A stretch of 43,108 nt of DNA from Bacillota bacterium. Lineage in GTDB: Bacteria > Bacillota_E > JAJZYS01 > JAJYTV01. The DNA is taken from NCBI GenBank assembly GCA_021845645.1, contig JAJZVM010000028.1:1-43108 (forward strand), given 5' to 3'. Positions 14,393 through 23,847 of the stretch are shown in pieces. A program made the translations under genes and the position numbers. Position 1 is the first letter of the stretch. Each line of letters begins with the position of its first letter. Below the pieces are notes generated by a model. The model saw nothing but the letters and a program-made list of their open reading frames with translations, was not told the origin of the DNA and searched no databases.

Positions 14393-15832
14393 TTGCCCGA
14401 AGCTCAGCCCAGCACCCGCACGGGAGTCGCCCTCCTCGTCATCATGATCGGCGTGCTGATCGCCGCCGTGGACACGACCATCGTGATCCTGGCCCTGCCC
14501 GTGATGCGCCAGGACCTCAACGTCGGCTTCGCCTCCGTCGTCTGCGTCGTGCTCGGATACCTTCTCGTCATCACCCTCCTGGCGACGCAGGTGGGACGGC
14601 TCGGGGACATGTTCGGGCGCGTGCGCATGTACGAAGGGGGCTTTCTGATCTTCGTCGTCGGCTCCGCCCTTTGCGCGCTCTCGTGGAACGAAGCCTCGAT
14701 CGTCGTCTTCCGCCTGCTGCAGGGCGTCGGCGGCGCGTTCATCTCAGCCAACAGCGGCGCGATCATCGCCGACATCTTCCCGCCGAACCAGCGCGGCCGG
14801 GCCTACGGCTACACCTCGATCGGCTGGAACGTGGGCGCGGTGCTGGGCATCCTCGCCGGCGGCCTCCTCGTCACCTACCTCTCGTGGCGCTGGATCTTCT
14901 GGATCAACGTGCCGATCGGCGCCCTGGCGCTCGTGCTCGCCCTGCGCTCCCTGCCCTCGGACCACGGCTATCAGCACCGCGATCTGGACCTCCCCGGCAT
15001 GGCGACCCTCGGCGCCGCCCTCTTCTCGCTGCTCTGGGCCATGGTGCAGCTGACGACCGCCGCCTTCGACCTCCACATCGCGCTCTGGCTCGCCGCGGGC
15101 GTCCTCCTGCTCCTGCTGTTCGGCTGGATCGAGAGCCGGTCCAAGGACCCGATGGTGCCGCTCTCGCTGTTTCGCGTGCCCACCCTGACGCCGTCCTTCC
15201 TCGCAAGCTTCTTCCAGGGCCTCGCCAACTTCGCGGTGCTCTTCCTGATCACGATGTACCTGCAGGGCGTCCGGGGGCTCTCGCCGCTCGACGGCGCCCT
15301 CCTCCTGGTGCCGGGCTACCTCGTCGGCAGCGTCACGGGCCCGATCGCCGGCCGCCTCGCCGACCGCCTCGGCCCGGTGATCCCCGCCACCGTCGGCCTC
15401 GCGATCCAGGTCGTCGCCATGCTGCTCTACATCGGCCTCGGCCTCACCACACCGCTCTGGGTGGTGAGCGCCATCAGCATCGTCAACGGCCTCGGCAGCG
15501 GCGGCTTCTTCCCCGCCAACAACGCCGCCGTCATGAAGGCCGCGCCGAGGAAGGTCTTCGGTGTTGCGTCGGGCATGCTGCGCACGTTCGCGAACGTCGG
15601 CATGGTCTTCTCGTTCTCCACGGCCCTGCTGGTGGCGGCGCACGCCCTCTCGCGCGGGCTGGCGTTCGCCATCTTCGTCGGCAACGCGGTGGTCTCCGGA
15701 CCGGCCGGCGCCGCCTTCCTGCGCGGCATCCACGCCTCCCTCGTGGCCTCGGTGGCCGCGCTCATCGTGGCGGCCGTCCTGTCGGCCCTGCGCGGCGTGG
15801 GGCGGCGCCCGCAGGCGGAACACGGCGCCTAG
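14393..15832 (+). CDS. DHA2-type (14-TM) major facilitator efflux transporter
   Basis: The 479 residues are predicted to form 14 membrane helices. Motif-bearing loops include LIAAVDTTIVILALPVM in helix 1 (the DHA2 D-T-T-I-V signature), GRLGDMFGRVRMY in loop 2-3, and GGLLVTYLSWRWIFWINVP near helix 5-6. DHA2 members export drugs or other hydrophobic compounds by proton antiport. The start is a TTG at 14393, eight bases after AGGAGG; the GTG at 14369 lies upstream of that ribosome site and is unlikely. Probable target of the PadR regulator encoded just before it. Confidence 0.87.
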   Translation: MPEAQPSTRTGVALLVIMIGVLIAAVDTTIVILALPVMRQDLNVGFASVVCVVLGYLLVITLLATQVGRLGDMFGRVRMYEGGFLIFVVGSALCALSWNEASIVVFRLLQGVGGAFISANSGAIIADIFPPNQRGRAYGYTSIGWNVGAVLGILAGGLLVTYLSWRWIFWINVPIGALALVLALRSLPSDHGYQHRDLDLPGMATLGAALFSLLWAMVQLTTAAFDLHIALWLAAGVLLLLLFGWIESRSKDPMVPLSLFRVPTLTPSFLASFFQGLANFAVLFLITMYLQGVRGLSPLDGALLLVPGYLVGSVTGPIAGRLADRLGPVIPATVGLAIQVVAMLLYIGLGLTTPLWVVSAISIVNGLGSGGFFPANNAAVMKAAPRKVFGVASGMLRTFANVGMVFSFSTALLVAAHALSRGLAFAIFVGNAVVSGPAGAAFLRGIHASLVASVAALIVAAVLSALRGVGRRPQAEHGA

Positions 15833-15871
15833 CCCGGGAGACACCCGGGGACAGAAAGGAAGGGACAGGAA

Positions 15872-16324
15872 GTGCCTTACGAGCTCCTGGTCAACGGACG
15901 GCATGAGACCGTGGACGTGCCGGCCGGCACCTCGCTCACCTCGGTCCTGCGCGACGACCTCGGCCTCACCGCGACGCGCCTCGGATGCGGCCACGGCAGC
16001 TGCGGCGCCTGCTACGTGCTGCTCGACGGATCGGCCGTCGCGTCCTGCACCATGCCGGTCGACGAGGCGGTGGGCCACCGCATCGTCACGGTCGAGGGGC
16101 TCGCGTCGGACGGCAAGCTGCACCCGGTGCAAGAGGCCTTTCTCAAGGAGGACGCCATGCAGTGCGGGGCCTGTACCTCCGGCATGCTGATCTCCGCGGT
16201 CGCCCTGCTCGAAGAGAATCCCCACCCGGGCGAGGAGGAGATCCGCGAGGCGCTCTCCGGCCACCTCTGCCGCTGCGGCGTCTACGGCCGCATCGTCCAC
16301 GCCGTCGAGGAGGCCGCGAAGTGA
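15872..16324 (+). CDS. [2Fe-2S] subunit of a molybdenum hydroxylase (IorA type)
   Basis: The 150-residue protein has the ferredoxin-like cluster CGHGSCGACY plus a fourth cysteine in VASC, then the helical domain with CGACTSGM and HLCRCGVYGRI, giving all eight cysteines for two [2Fe-2S] clusters. It is the electron-transfer partner of the molybdopterin subunit, whose GTG start overlaps this stop as GTGA. It starts at a GTG after an AGGA site. No FAD subunit is nearby, so electrons probably leave to another carrier, as in isoquinoline-1-oxidoreductase-like enzymes. Confidence 0.9.
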   Translation: MPYELLVNGRHETVDVPAGTSLTSVLRDDLGLTATRLGCGHGSCGACYVLLDGSAVASCTMPVDEAVGHRIVTVEGLASDGKLHPVQEAFLKEDAMQCGACTSGMLISAVALLEENPHPGEEEIREALSGHLCRCGVYGRIVHAVEEAAK

Positions 16325-18339
16325 GCCGCGCAAGGCCTGGAGGCTGGGGCGAGCGCCCGTCGGAGCGCCTTGAGCGTCGCATCGTCATCACGGAGGGCGG
16401 TCAGGTCATCGCCCGCTCGGGCAAGGTGGAGTACGGGCAGGGCATCCGCACGGGCTTTCGCCGCATCGTCGCGCACGAGCTGCGCCTGCCGGAGGAAGCC
16501 GTGCGGGTGGAACTCGGCGAGACGGACGTCGTGCCTTGGGACATGGGCACCTTCGGCAGCCAGTCTACCGCCACCGATGGAAGCGCGCTGCGCCTCGCGG
16601 CCGCCTACGCCTTCCAGTTGCTGCGGGAGAGGGCCGCAGGCCGCCTCGGCGCTCCGGCCGAAGCCCTCGTCGCGGACGGCGGCCTCTTCCGGACACCGGA
16701 CGGGCGCACCGCCTCGTACAGCGAGCTCGCGGCCGAAGCTCCACTCGCGGGGGAACTGCCCCCCGCAAGCGCTCTCAGCTTCGCACCCGGCCCGGACTTC
16801 CCGCCCGAGGCGGACCGCGTCGAGGCGCGGGCGCTCGTGCTCGGCACGGCCCGCTACCCGCACGACGTGCGTCTTGCGGGCATGCTGCGCGGCCATGTGC
16901 TGCCGCCCCCCAGGACCGGGGCGCACCTCTTGCGCCTCGACGACGCGGCCGCGCGGACCATCCCCGGCGTCGTGGACGTGTTCCGCCAGGGAGACTTCGT
17001 GGGCGTCGTCGCAGAGCGCCGCGAGCAGGCGCTCCAGGCGGTGCAGTCGCTCGAGGCGACATGGAGCGAGCCCGAGGCGGGCGGGGAGCCTCTGCTGCAG
17101 GCCGAGCTGCGCAAGGATCCCGGCGTCGACGCGGCCCTCGCCGCCGGCAAGGTGCGCCTCGAGGCCACCTACCACACGCCGCACATCGCGCACGCCTCCA
17201 TCCTGCCGAGCGCCGCGGCGGCCGACGTGCGCGCGGACGGTGCGGACCTCTACGTCGCGACCCAGCGCCCCTTCGGCCTGCGCGACGAGGCCGCCGCCAT
17301 CCTCGGACTCGAGGCCAAGGACGTCCACGTCCACCCGCAGCAGATGAGCGGCATGTACGGCGGCGGCGGCTGGGGCATTGCGGCGATCGACGCCGTGCGT
17401 CTGTCGCAGGCCGCGAGGCGGCCGGTGCTGGTCGAGTGGACCAGGGCCGAGGAGTTCCAGCGCTCGGCCATGCGGCCGTGGCTCGACTGTAGGCTGGAAG
17501 GGGCGGTGGCCCCTGACGGGCGCGTCGTCGCCTACCGCGCCGCGGTGCGCACCAATCCCCACATCTACGGCAGCGGCCGCGTGCCGCCGGAGGTGGCCGG
17601 CATGACCTCCGGGCGCAACGCCGTCCCGCCCTACGATCTCGGCGCCATGGCGGTCGACCTCACGGTGGAGCCTGCGGCGATCCAGACCTCCGCCTTCCGC
17701 TCGCTCGCCGCGGCGCCGAACGTCTTCGCGAGCGAATCGTTCCTCGACGAGCTGGCCCTGGCCGCGGGGGAGGATCCCCTCGCGCTGCGCCTCAGGCACG
17801 CGTCGGACCCGCGCCTGCGCAGGGTGCTCGAGGCGGTCGCCGAGATGTCGCACTGGGCCGACCGGTCGCAGGGCGACGGGCACGGCTTCGGCCTCGCGGC
17901 CACGATCTACCACGGCACGTACTGCGCCGAGGTGGCGGAGGTGTTCGTCTCCGCCGGCGGCAAGGTGAAGCTGGGGCGGGTGTTCGCCGCGGTCGACGCC
18001 GGCCGCATCGTCCACCCCGACAGCGCCCGGAGCCAGGTCGAGGGCGGCATCGTGCAGGCGATGAGCTGGACGCTCTTCGAGGAGACCAAGGTGGCGGACG
18101 GCCGCATCGCGACAGGCGGCTGGCGCGACTACCCGATCGCCACCTTCCGCGACGCTCCGCAGCGCATCGAGGTACAGTTCGTCGGTGCACCCGACACCCC
18201 CTCGACCGGCATCGGCGAGCCGGGCTCGGTACCGATCGCCGCCGCGATCGCGAACGCGGTGTGCGCCGCGACCGGCGCGCGCGTGCGCGAGCTTCCCCTC
18301 AGGCCGGCGCGCGTGCAGAAGGCGATGACGCGCGACTGA
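16321..18339 (+). CDS. Molybdopterin subunit of a two-component hydroxylase/aldehyde dehydrogenase (IorB type)
   Basis: The GTG at 16321 overlaps the preceding stop by 4 bp, so translation is coupled. The 672 residues follow the IorB order: an N-terminal molybdopterin-binding part with ARSGKVEYGQGIRTGF, then a hammerhead-type segment (VLGTARYPHDVRLAGMLRG), then more cofactor-binding sequence and the active-site glutamate in TGIGEPGSVPIAAAIANAV. It is somewhat shorter than typical IorB (about 700-750), with no signal peptide visible. The substrate (N-heterocycle or aldehyde) cannot be read from sequence. Cofactor insertion factors (XdhC type) are absent from the window. Confidence 0.85.
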   Translation: MSRARPGGWGERPSERLERRIVITEGGQVIARSGKVEYGQGIRTGFRRIVAHELRLPEEAVRVELGETDVVPWDMGTFGSQSTATDGSALRLAAAYAFQLLRERAAGRLGAPAEALVADGGLFRTPDGRTASYSELAAEAPLAGELPPASALSFAPGPDFPPEADRVEARALVLGTARYPHDVRLAGMLRGHVLPPPRTGAHLLRLDDAAARTIPGVVDVFRQGDFVGVVAERREQALQAVQSLEATWSEPEAGGEPLLQAELRKDPGVDAALAAGKVRLEATYHTPHIAHASILPSAAAADVRADGADLYVATQRPFGLRDEAAAILGLEAKDVHVHPQQMSGMYGGGGWGIAAIDAVRLSQAARRPVLVEWTRAEEFQRSAMRPWLDCRLEGAVAPDGRVVAYRAAVRTNPHIYGSGRVPPEVAGMTSGRNAVPPYDLGAMAVDLTVEPAAIQTSAFRSLAAAPNVFASESFLDELALAAGEDPLALRLRHASDPRLRRVLEAVAEMSHWADRSQGDGHGFGLAATIYHGTYCAEVAEVFVSAGGKVKLGRVFAAVDAGRIVHPDSARSQVEGGIVQAMSWTLFEETKVADGRIATGGWRDYPIATFRDAPQRIEVQFVGAPDTPSTGIGEPGSVPIAAAIANAVCAATGARVRELPLRPARVQKAMTRD

Positions 18340-18367
18340 CCTCTCTCAAGGGCGACAACTGACCGCG

Positions 18368-18406
18368 GGAGCTCCCGGAGGCGATACACCCTCCGGGAGC
18401 TCCTTG
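18368..18406 (+). terminator. Terminator of the molybdenum hydroxylase operon
   Basis: Perfect 14-bp arms GGAGCTCCCGGAGG (18368-18381) and CCTCCGGGAGCTCC (18389-18402), with a 7-base loop, are followed by TTGT. Confidence 0.72.
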
Positions 18407-18776
18407 TCTGCGTACGCGGGTGTTCATCAGGTCTTGCATATACGAGGGGATTCCATTTTCTTATCTCTGTCCGTGCCTCCGCCGTTCTGGTATACGTCTT
18501 CCACTATTGATGTCGCCTTCCCTGGCATGCATACTTTTAGAACTATGCCATTCGGCGTATGCCGGATGGCCCTTTCCTTTGACGCATGGTCCAGACGCAT
18601 GCGCGTGCGATCCGGCAATGGCGACACTTCGTGCCATTCCTTGCCATTGACGATGGTTTGTGAATATTAGTGCATTCTCACCATATGGGAGGTGAACATA
18701 GGACCTTTATGGAATTAAGATCATAAGTTTAAAATTCTATACCGCCGACAACCGCACTCCAAGGAGGCAACCCATC
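18407..18776 (+). promoter_or_regulatory. 370-bp AT-richer leader of the chemoreceptor gene, with SigD-like promoter candidate
   Basis: This stretch is clearly less GC-rich than its neighbours and encodes no plausible protein. A hairpin GCCATTCGGC/GCCGGATGGC lies at 18547-18556 and 18561-18570. Near the 3' end TAAGTTT (18724-18730), 13 bp and GCCGACAA (18744-18751) resemble the flagellar sigma factor consensus (TAAA, about 15 bp, GCCGATAA) with mismatches, which would suit a chemoreceptor. A strong AAGGAGG precedes the ATG by nine bases. I looked for a c-di-GMP riboswitch core and did not find one. Confidence 0.35.
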
Positions 18777-20645
18777 ATGAGCAGATGGTCGCTCGCCAAC
18801 CTGCGCATCGGCACCAAGATCCTCGCGCTCGCAGGCCTCTTCCTCGTGATCTTCGTCTCGGTGCTCGTCTACGGCATGGTGTCGAGCCGCTCGGTGGACC
18901 AGACCTACAAGAGCTCCCTCACCGTCTCGGTGCCGTTCCAGATCGACACCTTGCGCGTGGACCGCAGCCTCTGGCAGATGGAGGCGGAGGCGCGCGGACA
19001 GCTGCTCGACGGCCAGTCCCGCACCTACGCCGCCGCCCTTATGAAGCTCAAGAGCGATCTCGCGGCCGCTGCGCGCCTCGTCCCGCCCGGCAGGGAGCGG
19101 CAGAGCTTCGCGGCGATGCGCAAGGCCGTGCTCGCCTCCGTCGCCCTGACGGAGCGGGAAGAAGCCCTTGCGCGGTTAGGGCACGCGAAGCAGGCTCTGA
19201 AGCTCATGGAGAGCTCCGCGGGCATCCGCAGCCAGGCCGATGCGGCGATCCAGAGCGTCCTCAACATGGAGAGCCACAGGAACGCCCAGGCGACGCAGCG
19301 CAACGACGCGTCGGCCTCGCGCACGCAGCTGCTGCAGCTCGTCCTGGTGATCCTCGCCGCGCTGCTCGCCGCGTTCCTCGGCGTCGCGATCAGCCGGGCC
19401 ATCGTCGGTCCCCTGAGCCGGGCGGTGGCGGTGTTGGAGCGGGTCGCCGACGGCGATCTCACCGTGCCGCCGCTGCCGGTCACGGGCAGGGACGAGGTGG
19501 CATCCCTCTCCAGGGCGAGCAACAAGATGCTGCAGGCCCTGCAAGGTGTGATCGGCGGCATCCACCGCATGAGCGAACAGGTGAACAGCGCGAGCCGCCA
19601 GCTCACCGAGGCCGCAGGGCAGACGGCCACCGTCGCCCAGCAGGTCTCGGTGGCGGTCACGCAGGTTGCCCAGGGGGCGGTGCAGCAGGCCGCTCACGCA
19701 TCCGGCGGCGCGCAGGCGATGCAGGAACTGCGCCAGGCGGTGGACCAGATCGCCAAGGGAGCGCAGGCGCAGGCCCTGGAGACCGAGCAGGCTTCGGATC
19801 TGATGGGCGAGGCGAGCCGGCAGGTGTCGGCCATGGTGCAGGACGTCGACGCGGTCGCCGGCCACGCGGATCTCACCCTGCAGGCGGCGGAGAGCGGCGG
19901 CCAGGCGATCGGCGAGGCGGTGAAGGCCATGGCCGAGATCCACACCTCCGTGTTCAACGCCACCGAAAAGGTGGGCAGGCTGGGCGAGAGTTCGCGCCAG
20001 ATCGACGAGATCATCCAGGTCATCAGCGACATCGCCGGGCAGACGAATCTTCTGGCCCTCAACGCAGCGATCGAGGCGGCACGCGCCGGCGACCACGGCA
20101 GGGGCTTCGCCGTGGTGGCGGAAGAGGTGCGGGCCCTTGCCGATCGCGTCAAGACGGCGGCCATGGAGATCGAGAGCCTGATCCGCGGCATGCAGCAGGA
20201 GACGCACGAGGCCCTCGCCGCCACTGAGGAGGGGGCGCGCGAGGTGGAGCGCGGCAAGGCCCTCGGCGATCGCGCAGGCGCCGCCTTGCGCGAGATCCTG
20301 GAGGCGACCGGGCAGACGAGCCAGCAGGTGCGTGAGGTCACGGAGGCCGGGCGCCGGGTGGTGGAGACTGCGAAGCAGGCCGCGGAGCGCATGGTCTCGG
20401 TGTCGTCGATCACAGAGGAGAACAGCGCCTCCGCGGAAGAGATGGCCGCCTCGAGCGGCCAGGTCGTCGACGCGGTCTCGCAGGTCGCCGCGATCTCGCA
20501 GGAGACGGGTGCTTCGGCCGAGGAGGTGTCGGCGTCCGTCGAGGAGATGTCGGCGTCGGCCGAGGAGATCGCGGCGTCGGCCGACGGTCTCTCAAGGCTC
20601 GCAGGCGAGCTTCGGGACGCCGTCGCCCGGTTCAAGGTGGCGTAA
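18777..20645 (+). CDS. Transmembrane methyl-accepting chemotaxis protein
   Basis: The 622-residue receptor has membrane helix 1 at about residues 13-35, an external helical sensor of about 150 residues, helix 2 at about 185-208 and a HAMP domain (about 209-260, [20 protein letters not shown]). The signalling domain has a tip reading [20 protein letters not shown]. The sensor resembles four-helix-bundle types, but its ligand is unknown. The C-terminal region has heptads rich in ASAEE(M/V/I) that extend the coiled coil. It should signal through CheA/CheW at the cell pole. The start is supported by AAGGAGG. Confidence 0.92.
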   Translation: MSRWSLANLRIGTKILALAGLFLVIFVSVLVYGMVSSRSVDQTYKSSLTVSVPFQIDTLRVDRSLWQMEAEARGQLLDGQSRTYAAALMKLKSDLAAAARLVPPGRERQSFAAMRKAVLASVALTEREEALARLGHAKQALKLMESSAGIRSQADAAIQSVLNMESHRNAQATQRNDASASRTQLLQLVLVILAALLAAFLGVAISRAIVGPLSRAVAVLERVADGDLTVPPLPVTGRDEVASLSRASNKMLQALQGVIGGIHRMSEQVNSASRQLTEAAGQTATVAQQVSVAVTQVAQGAVQQAAHASGGAQAMQELRQAVDQIAKGAQAQALETEQASDLMGEASRQVSAMVQDVDAVAGHADLTLQAAESGGQAIGEAVKAMAEIHTSVFNATEKVGRLGESSRQIDEIIQVISDIAGQTNLLALNAAIEAARAGDHGRGFAVVAEEVRALADRVKTAAMEIESLIRGMQQETHEALAATEEGAREVERGKALGDRAGAALREILEATGQTSQQVREVTEAGRRVVETAKQAAERMVSVSSITEENSASAEEMAASSGQVVDAVSQVAAISQETGASAEEVSASVEEMSASAEEIAASADGLSRLAGELRDAVARFKVA

Positions 20646-20778
20646 GGATCCGCGACACGCCCCGCACCTGCGGGATGCGGCCTTGGCCCTCCCGCGGGTG
20701 GGGGACTCGGCGAAACCCGCGACGCGCCGCCTGAGAACCCGCGTTCCACACGTCCACGCAAGATGGGGTGAGCGGGCC

Positions 20779-22305
20779 ATGCGTCAGCCGTTGTCCGCCA
20801 GGGTCCAGGAGTTTAGGGTCGGTGCCGTCATCACGGTCTTCATGACCCTCCTCCTCGCGCCAGTGGTCCTGCTGCGCACCCCGCGCCCCGAACTTGTCTA
20901 CAGCGCCCTGCTGCTGCTCTTCGGCTTCCTAGGGGGCGTGATCGTCTACCGCAGCGGCGGTTTCAGTCCGAGGCGCAACTTCTTCGTCACGATCCTGCCG
21001 AGCCTGCTGGTCGTGTTCCTGCTGAACCATCTGACGGGGGCCGCGACGAGCCGCTTCAGCGAGCTCTACTTCGTGGCCGTCGTGTTCGCCCTCGCCTACT
21101 CGGGGCTGAGCTACGGCATTGCCGCCGCCGCCATCTCGCTCGCCTTGGAGTTCGTCTCGCTTGACGTCGACGGCATGACCCTGCGGCAATGGGAAGTCTT
21201 CTACATCCACGTCGTGGTTCTGGCGGTGCTGGCCGCCATCACGCTCTACTACTCCTGGCGCCAGGCCTTCTTGCGCACGCGGCTCGAGGCGGTGAACGAG
21301 ATCTGCTACGGCCTGCACCGCGGCGATGAGCCGCAGGACGTCGTCCAGACCGTGATCGACCAGACCGCCAGGATCACGCGGGCCGACGGGATCTTCGTCT
21401 ACGAGAACGAGCGCCAGGAGCCACGGCTCGTGGCGTCCACGGGGAACCTGGCGTCGGGCTGGTCGGAGCTCCGGGCAAGCCCGCAGGTGCTCCAGATCCG
21501 CAGCGAGATCCAGGACCACGTCTACAAGGTCGGGCTCGTCAACCCGCGTTGGGCGGACCAGGACCTCGTCGACAACCTCGGCCGACACGTGACGCTGGCG
21601 CTCGAGCGCGCACACGGCCGGCAGGCGAGCTACGAGGAGCTGAAGCGGCGGGGAGACGCCCTGGAGCGCGCCCACTTCGGCACTCTGCACGCGCTCGTCC
21701 ACATGCTCGAGCACCGCGATCCGTACACCTCCGGCCACTCGCGGCGCGTCGCCGCGATCGCAGGGCACCTCGCGCAGGCGACGGGCGCCCGCGAGGAGGC
21801 CGACAATCTGCGCATCGCCGGCATCCTGCACGATGTGGGCAAGATCGCCCTCCCGGACGCAATCCTGCTGAAGCCCGGCCCGCTCACGGAGGACGACTGG
21901 GCCGAGATGCGCCGCCACCCCGAGATCGGCGTCTCGGTCATCTCGCAGGTGCCCGGCTACGAGCCCTACGTTCCCGCCGTGCTCCACCACCACGAGCGCT
22001 GGGACGGCCTCGGCTACCCGGCGCGGCTCAGCGGTCCGAACATACCGCTCGCCGCAAGGCTGCTGGCCGCCGCGGACGCCTTCGACGCCATGACGACCAA
22101 CCGCGCCTACCGGCAGGGGCGCAGCACCGGCGAGGCCTGCCACGTCCTGCGGCAGGGCGCAGGCTCCCAGTGGGATCCCGACATCGCCCGCACGCTTGCG
22201 GACCTGATGACCGCGACGCCCGTGGACGAGCTCGTCGAGGACCTGGACAGCTACCTCTTGACCTGGAGCGGGGCCGCTCCGGCCGACGAGGTTCCGGCCT
22301 CCTAA
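20779..22305 (+). CDS. Membrane GAF-HD-GYP c-di-GMP phosphodiesterase
   Basis: The 508-residue protein has an N-terminal membrane region of about six helices (residues 15-160), a GAF-like region (about 175-280) and an HD-GYP domain (295-500). The HD-GYP motifs are complete: H320 in SGHSRR, HD at 351-352 followed by VGK, H380 in RRHPE, HHH at 403-405 with ERWDGLGYP (GYP 412-414), and ADAFDAMT at 432-439. HD-GYP enzymes hydrolyse c-di-GMP to GMP or pGpG. It lies downstream of the chemoreceptor on the same strand with 133 bp between. The ATG at 20779 has only a modest G-rich site upstream. Confidence 0.88.
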   Translation: MRQPLSARVQEFRVGAVITVFMTLLLAPVVLLRTPRPELVYSALLLLFGFLGGVIVYRSGGFSPRRNFFVTILPSLLVVFLLNHLTGAATSRFSELYFVAVVFALAYSGLSYGIAAAAISLALEFVSLDVDGMTLRQWEVFYIHVVVLAVLAAITLYYSWRQAFLRTRLEAVNEICYGLHRGDEPQDVVQTVIDQTARITRADGIFVYENERQEPRLVASTGNLASGWSELRASPQVLQIRSEIQDHVYKVGLVNPRWADQDLVDNLGRHVTLALERAHGRQASYEELKRRGDALERAHFGTLHALVHMLEHRDPYTSGHSRRVAAIAGHLAQATGAREEADNLRIAGILHDVGKIALPDAILLKPGPLTEDDWAEMRRHPEIGVSVISQVPGYEPYVPAVLHHHERWDGLGYPARLSGPNIPLAARLLAAADAFDAMTTNRAYRQGRSTGEACHVLRQGAGSQWDPDIARTLADLMTATPVDELVEDLDSYLLTWSGAAPADEVPAS

Positions 22306-22467
22306 GCGGGCTCCGCCCCCCGGCAGGCAAGACCCGTGCGGGTCTGCCGCGTCAGGTGTGTATCCCCCCTACACTTTCGCGGACGAATGTGCAGGCATCC
22401 ATCCATGACAGCGCGAATTCTCCTTTCCCTCGGCCGCCTGACCCCAGACCCCCGAGGAGGAACAGCA

Positions 22468-23310
22468 ATGGTACATCATCGCGCCGAGCGCATCGCAGCC
22501 CTCGCCACTGGCCTCGTGGCGGCAGCCGCGGCGGTCCTGCTGCACCAGGCCGTCCCCGCGCACTGGCGAGAGTTCTCGTGGACGCTGCTCCTTGTGCCGG
22601 CCGCGCTCCTCGCCTACTTCGGCGGCATCCGCGGCAGCATCGCGGCGGCGATCGCGTCGGCTCTCGTCGTCTACCTCGCGCCCGACGCCCACGGCGGCGT
22701 GCGCCTGACCGACCTGGACCTCAGGCTCTTCGTCGCCGCGTTCATCGCCGTGCCGAGCGTATCCATGGGGATCCTGGCGCACCGGCTGCGCTCGGAGCGT
22801 CTGACCGTCGTGCGCCTGAACAGGCAGCTCGCCGATCGTTCCGCGCACGACGGTCTCACAGGCCTTTACAACCACACCCAGTTCCACACCGTCCTGCACA
22901 GCCTGTGCGGCGATAGCGACGAGCCGTTCTCACTGCTCGTCCTCGACCTGAACGGCTTCAAGCAGGTGAATGACTTGTACGGCCACACGGTGGGCGACAT
23001 CTGCCTCAGCACCTTGGCCAGGCGCCTCGCGGCCTGCCTCAGAACCCGGGACCTCGCCTTCCGTTACGGCGGCGACGAGTTCGCGGTCCTGCTGCCCGAC
23101 ACGGGCGAGGACGGGGCGGCCGAAGTGGCGGCGAGGATCAGGCAGTCGGTGCAGGCCGAGCCGGTAGCCGAGGATCTCCCCATCTTCCTCTCGCTCTCGA
23201 TCGGCAGCGTCAGCCATCCGCGTGACGCCCAGACCTGCGATCGCCTGTTCGAGATCGCCGACCAGCGCATGTACCAGGACAAGGAGCGCCAGAGGAGCTC
23301 CCTCGCCTGA
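22468..23310 (+). CDS. Membrane-bound diguanylate cyclase (GGDEF)
   Basis: The 280-residue protein has four hydrophobic segments (about residues 8-28, 38-52, 56-72, 86-104). The cyclase domain begins DGLTGLYNHTQFH and has the metal site LDLNGFKQVND and the active site YGGDEFAVL (GGDEF at 201-205). The inhibitory site RTRD (192-195) sits exactly five residues before it, so product feedback is expected. It makes c-di-GMP from two GTP. The ATG at 22468 is seven bases after GAGGAGG; upstream in-frame codons lack a ribosome site. It follows the HD-GYP gene by 162 bp, placing synthesis and breakdown side by side. Confidence 0.92.
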   Translation: MVHHRAERIAALATGLVAAAAAVLLHQAVPAHWREFSWTLLLVPAALLAYFGGIRGSIAAAIASALVVYLAPDAHGGVRLTDLDLRLFVAAFIAVPSVSMGILAHRLRSERLTVVRLNRQLADRSAHDGLTGLYNHTQFHTVLHSLCGDSDEPFSLLVLDLNGFKQVNDLYGHTVGDICLSTLARRLAACLRTRDLAFRYGGDEFAVLLPDTGEDGAAEVAARIRQSVQAEPVAEDLPIFLSLSIGSVSHPRDAQTCDRLFEIADQRMYQDKERQRSSLA

Positions 23311-23328
23311 GGTCCTGTCAGGCGAGGG
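23300..23328 (+). terminator. Hairpin overlapping the stop codon of the diguanylate cyclase gene
   Basis: Perfect 11-bp arms CCCTCGCCTGA (23300-23310) and TCAGGCGAGGG (23318-23328) have a 7-base loop. The first arm contains the TGA stop. No T-run follows, so termination may be Rho-assisted, or the hairpin may protect the mRNA end. Confidence 0.5.
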
Positions 23329-23351
23329 ATCCAGCGGCTCCCCGCCCCATA

Positions 23352-23640
23352 TCAGCTTTTGGGAAGCCTGAAGGCGGATCGCCACGTCAGGCGTGGGCCG
23401 CTCTGCATGAGCGCCGTTGCGTAGATCCCGGCCGCGAGCCGCACCTCGGCCCAGACGGGCAGGCGCGGGGCATAAGGATCGGCGCGAAGGGCCGCAGGAG
23501 CGAGATGATCTCAAGCACGAGGCTGTTTGGATCAGCGATCATCGCGTAGGTGAGCCCGAATGCGCCGACGAGGACCAGCACAAACGGCAGCACGACGTTC
23601 TGCACATCCTCCTGCCGCCCGACGCCCCGCGACGGCGAAG
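23352..23640 (-). pseudogene. ABC-2-type transporter permease relic
   Basis: One frame reads GRQEDVQNVVLPFVLVLVGA and then ADPNSLVLEIISLLRPFAPI, typical of the last membrane part of NatB-like ABC-2 permeases. After ILMPRA the homology moves to another frame (VWAEVRLAAGIYATALM, then RLTWRSAFRLPKS and a TGA at 23352-23354). The first several hundred codons are missing. It is a 3' relic with an internal frameshift or deletion. Confidence 0.5.
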
Positions 23641-23847
23641 GCGTAGCCTTAGACCGCATAGCCGTAGGGAAGTCGCGGTCGGCGAGCAGGCCCAAGTTGC
23701 CCGTTGTCACCGGTGGCGCGTTGGCCGGCCAATGGCAACAGCGATGAGTGCGGGGTTCGGCGTGGGCCTATACCTTGTCGGTGGCGGTCGCCCGCAGGAT
23801 CCACCTCCCGACCATAATTCCGCCAAATAGACAGTAGAACCCATGCG

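Noticed and set aside
18407..18776. c-di-GMP riboswitch in the chemoreceptor leader
   Set aside because: Expected given the c-di-GMP genes, but the conserved core and receptor-helix sequences are not visible; only a generic hairpin is.
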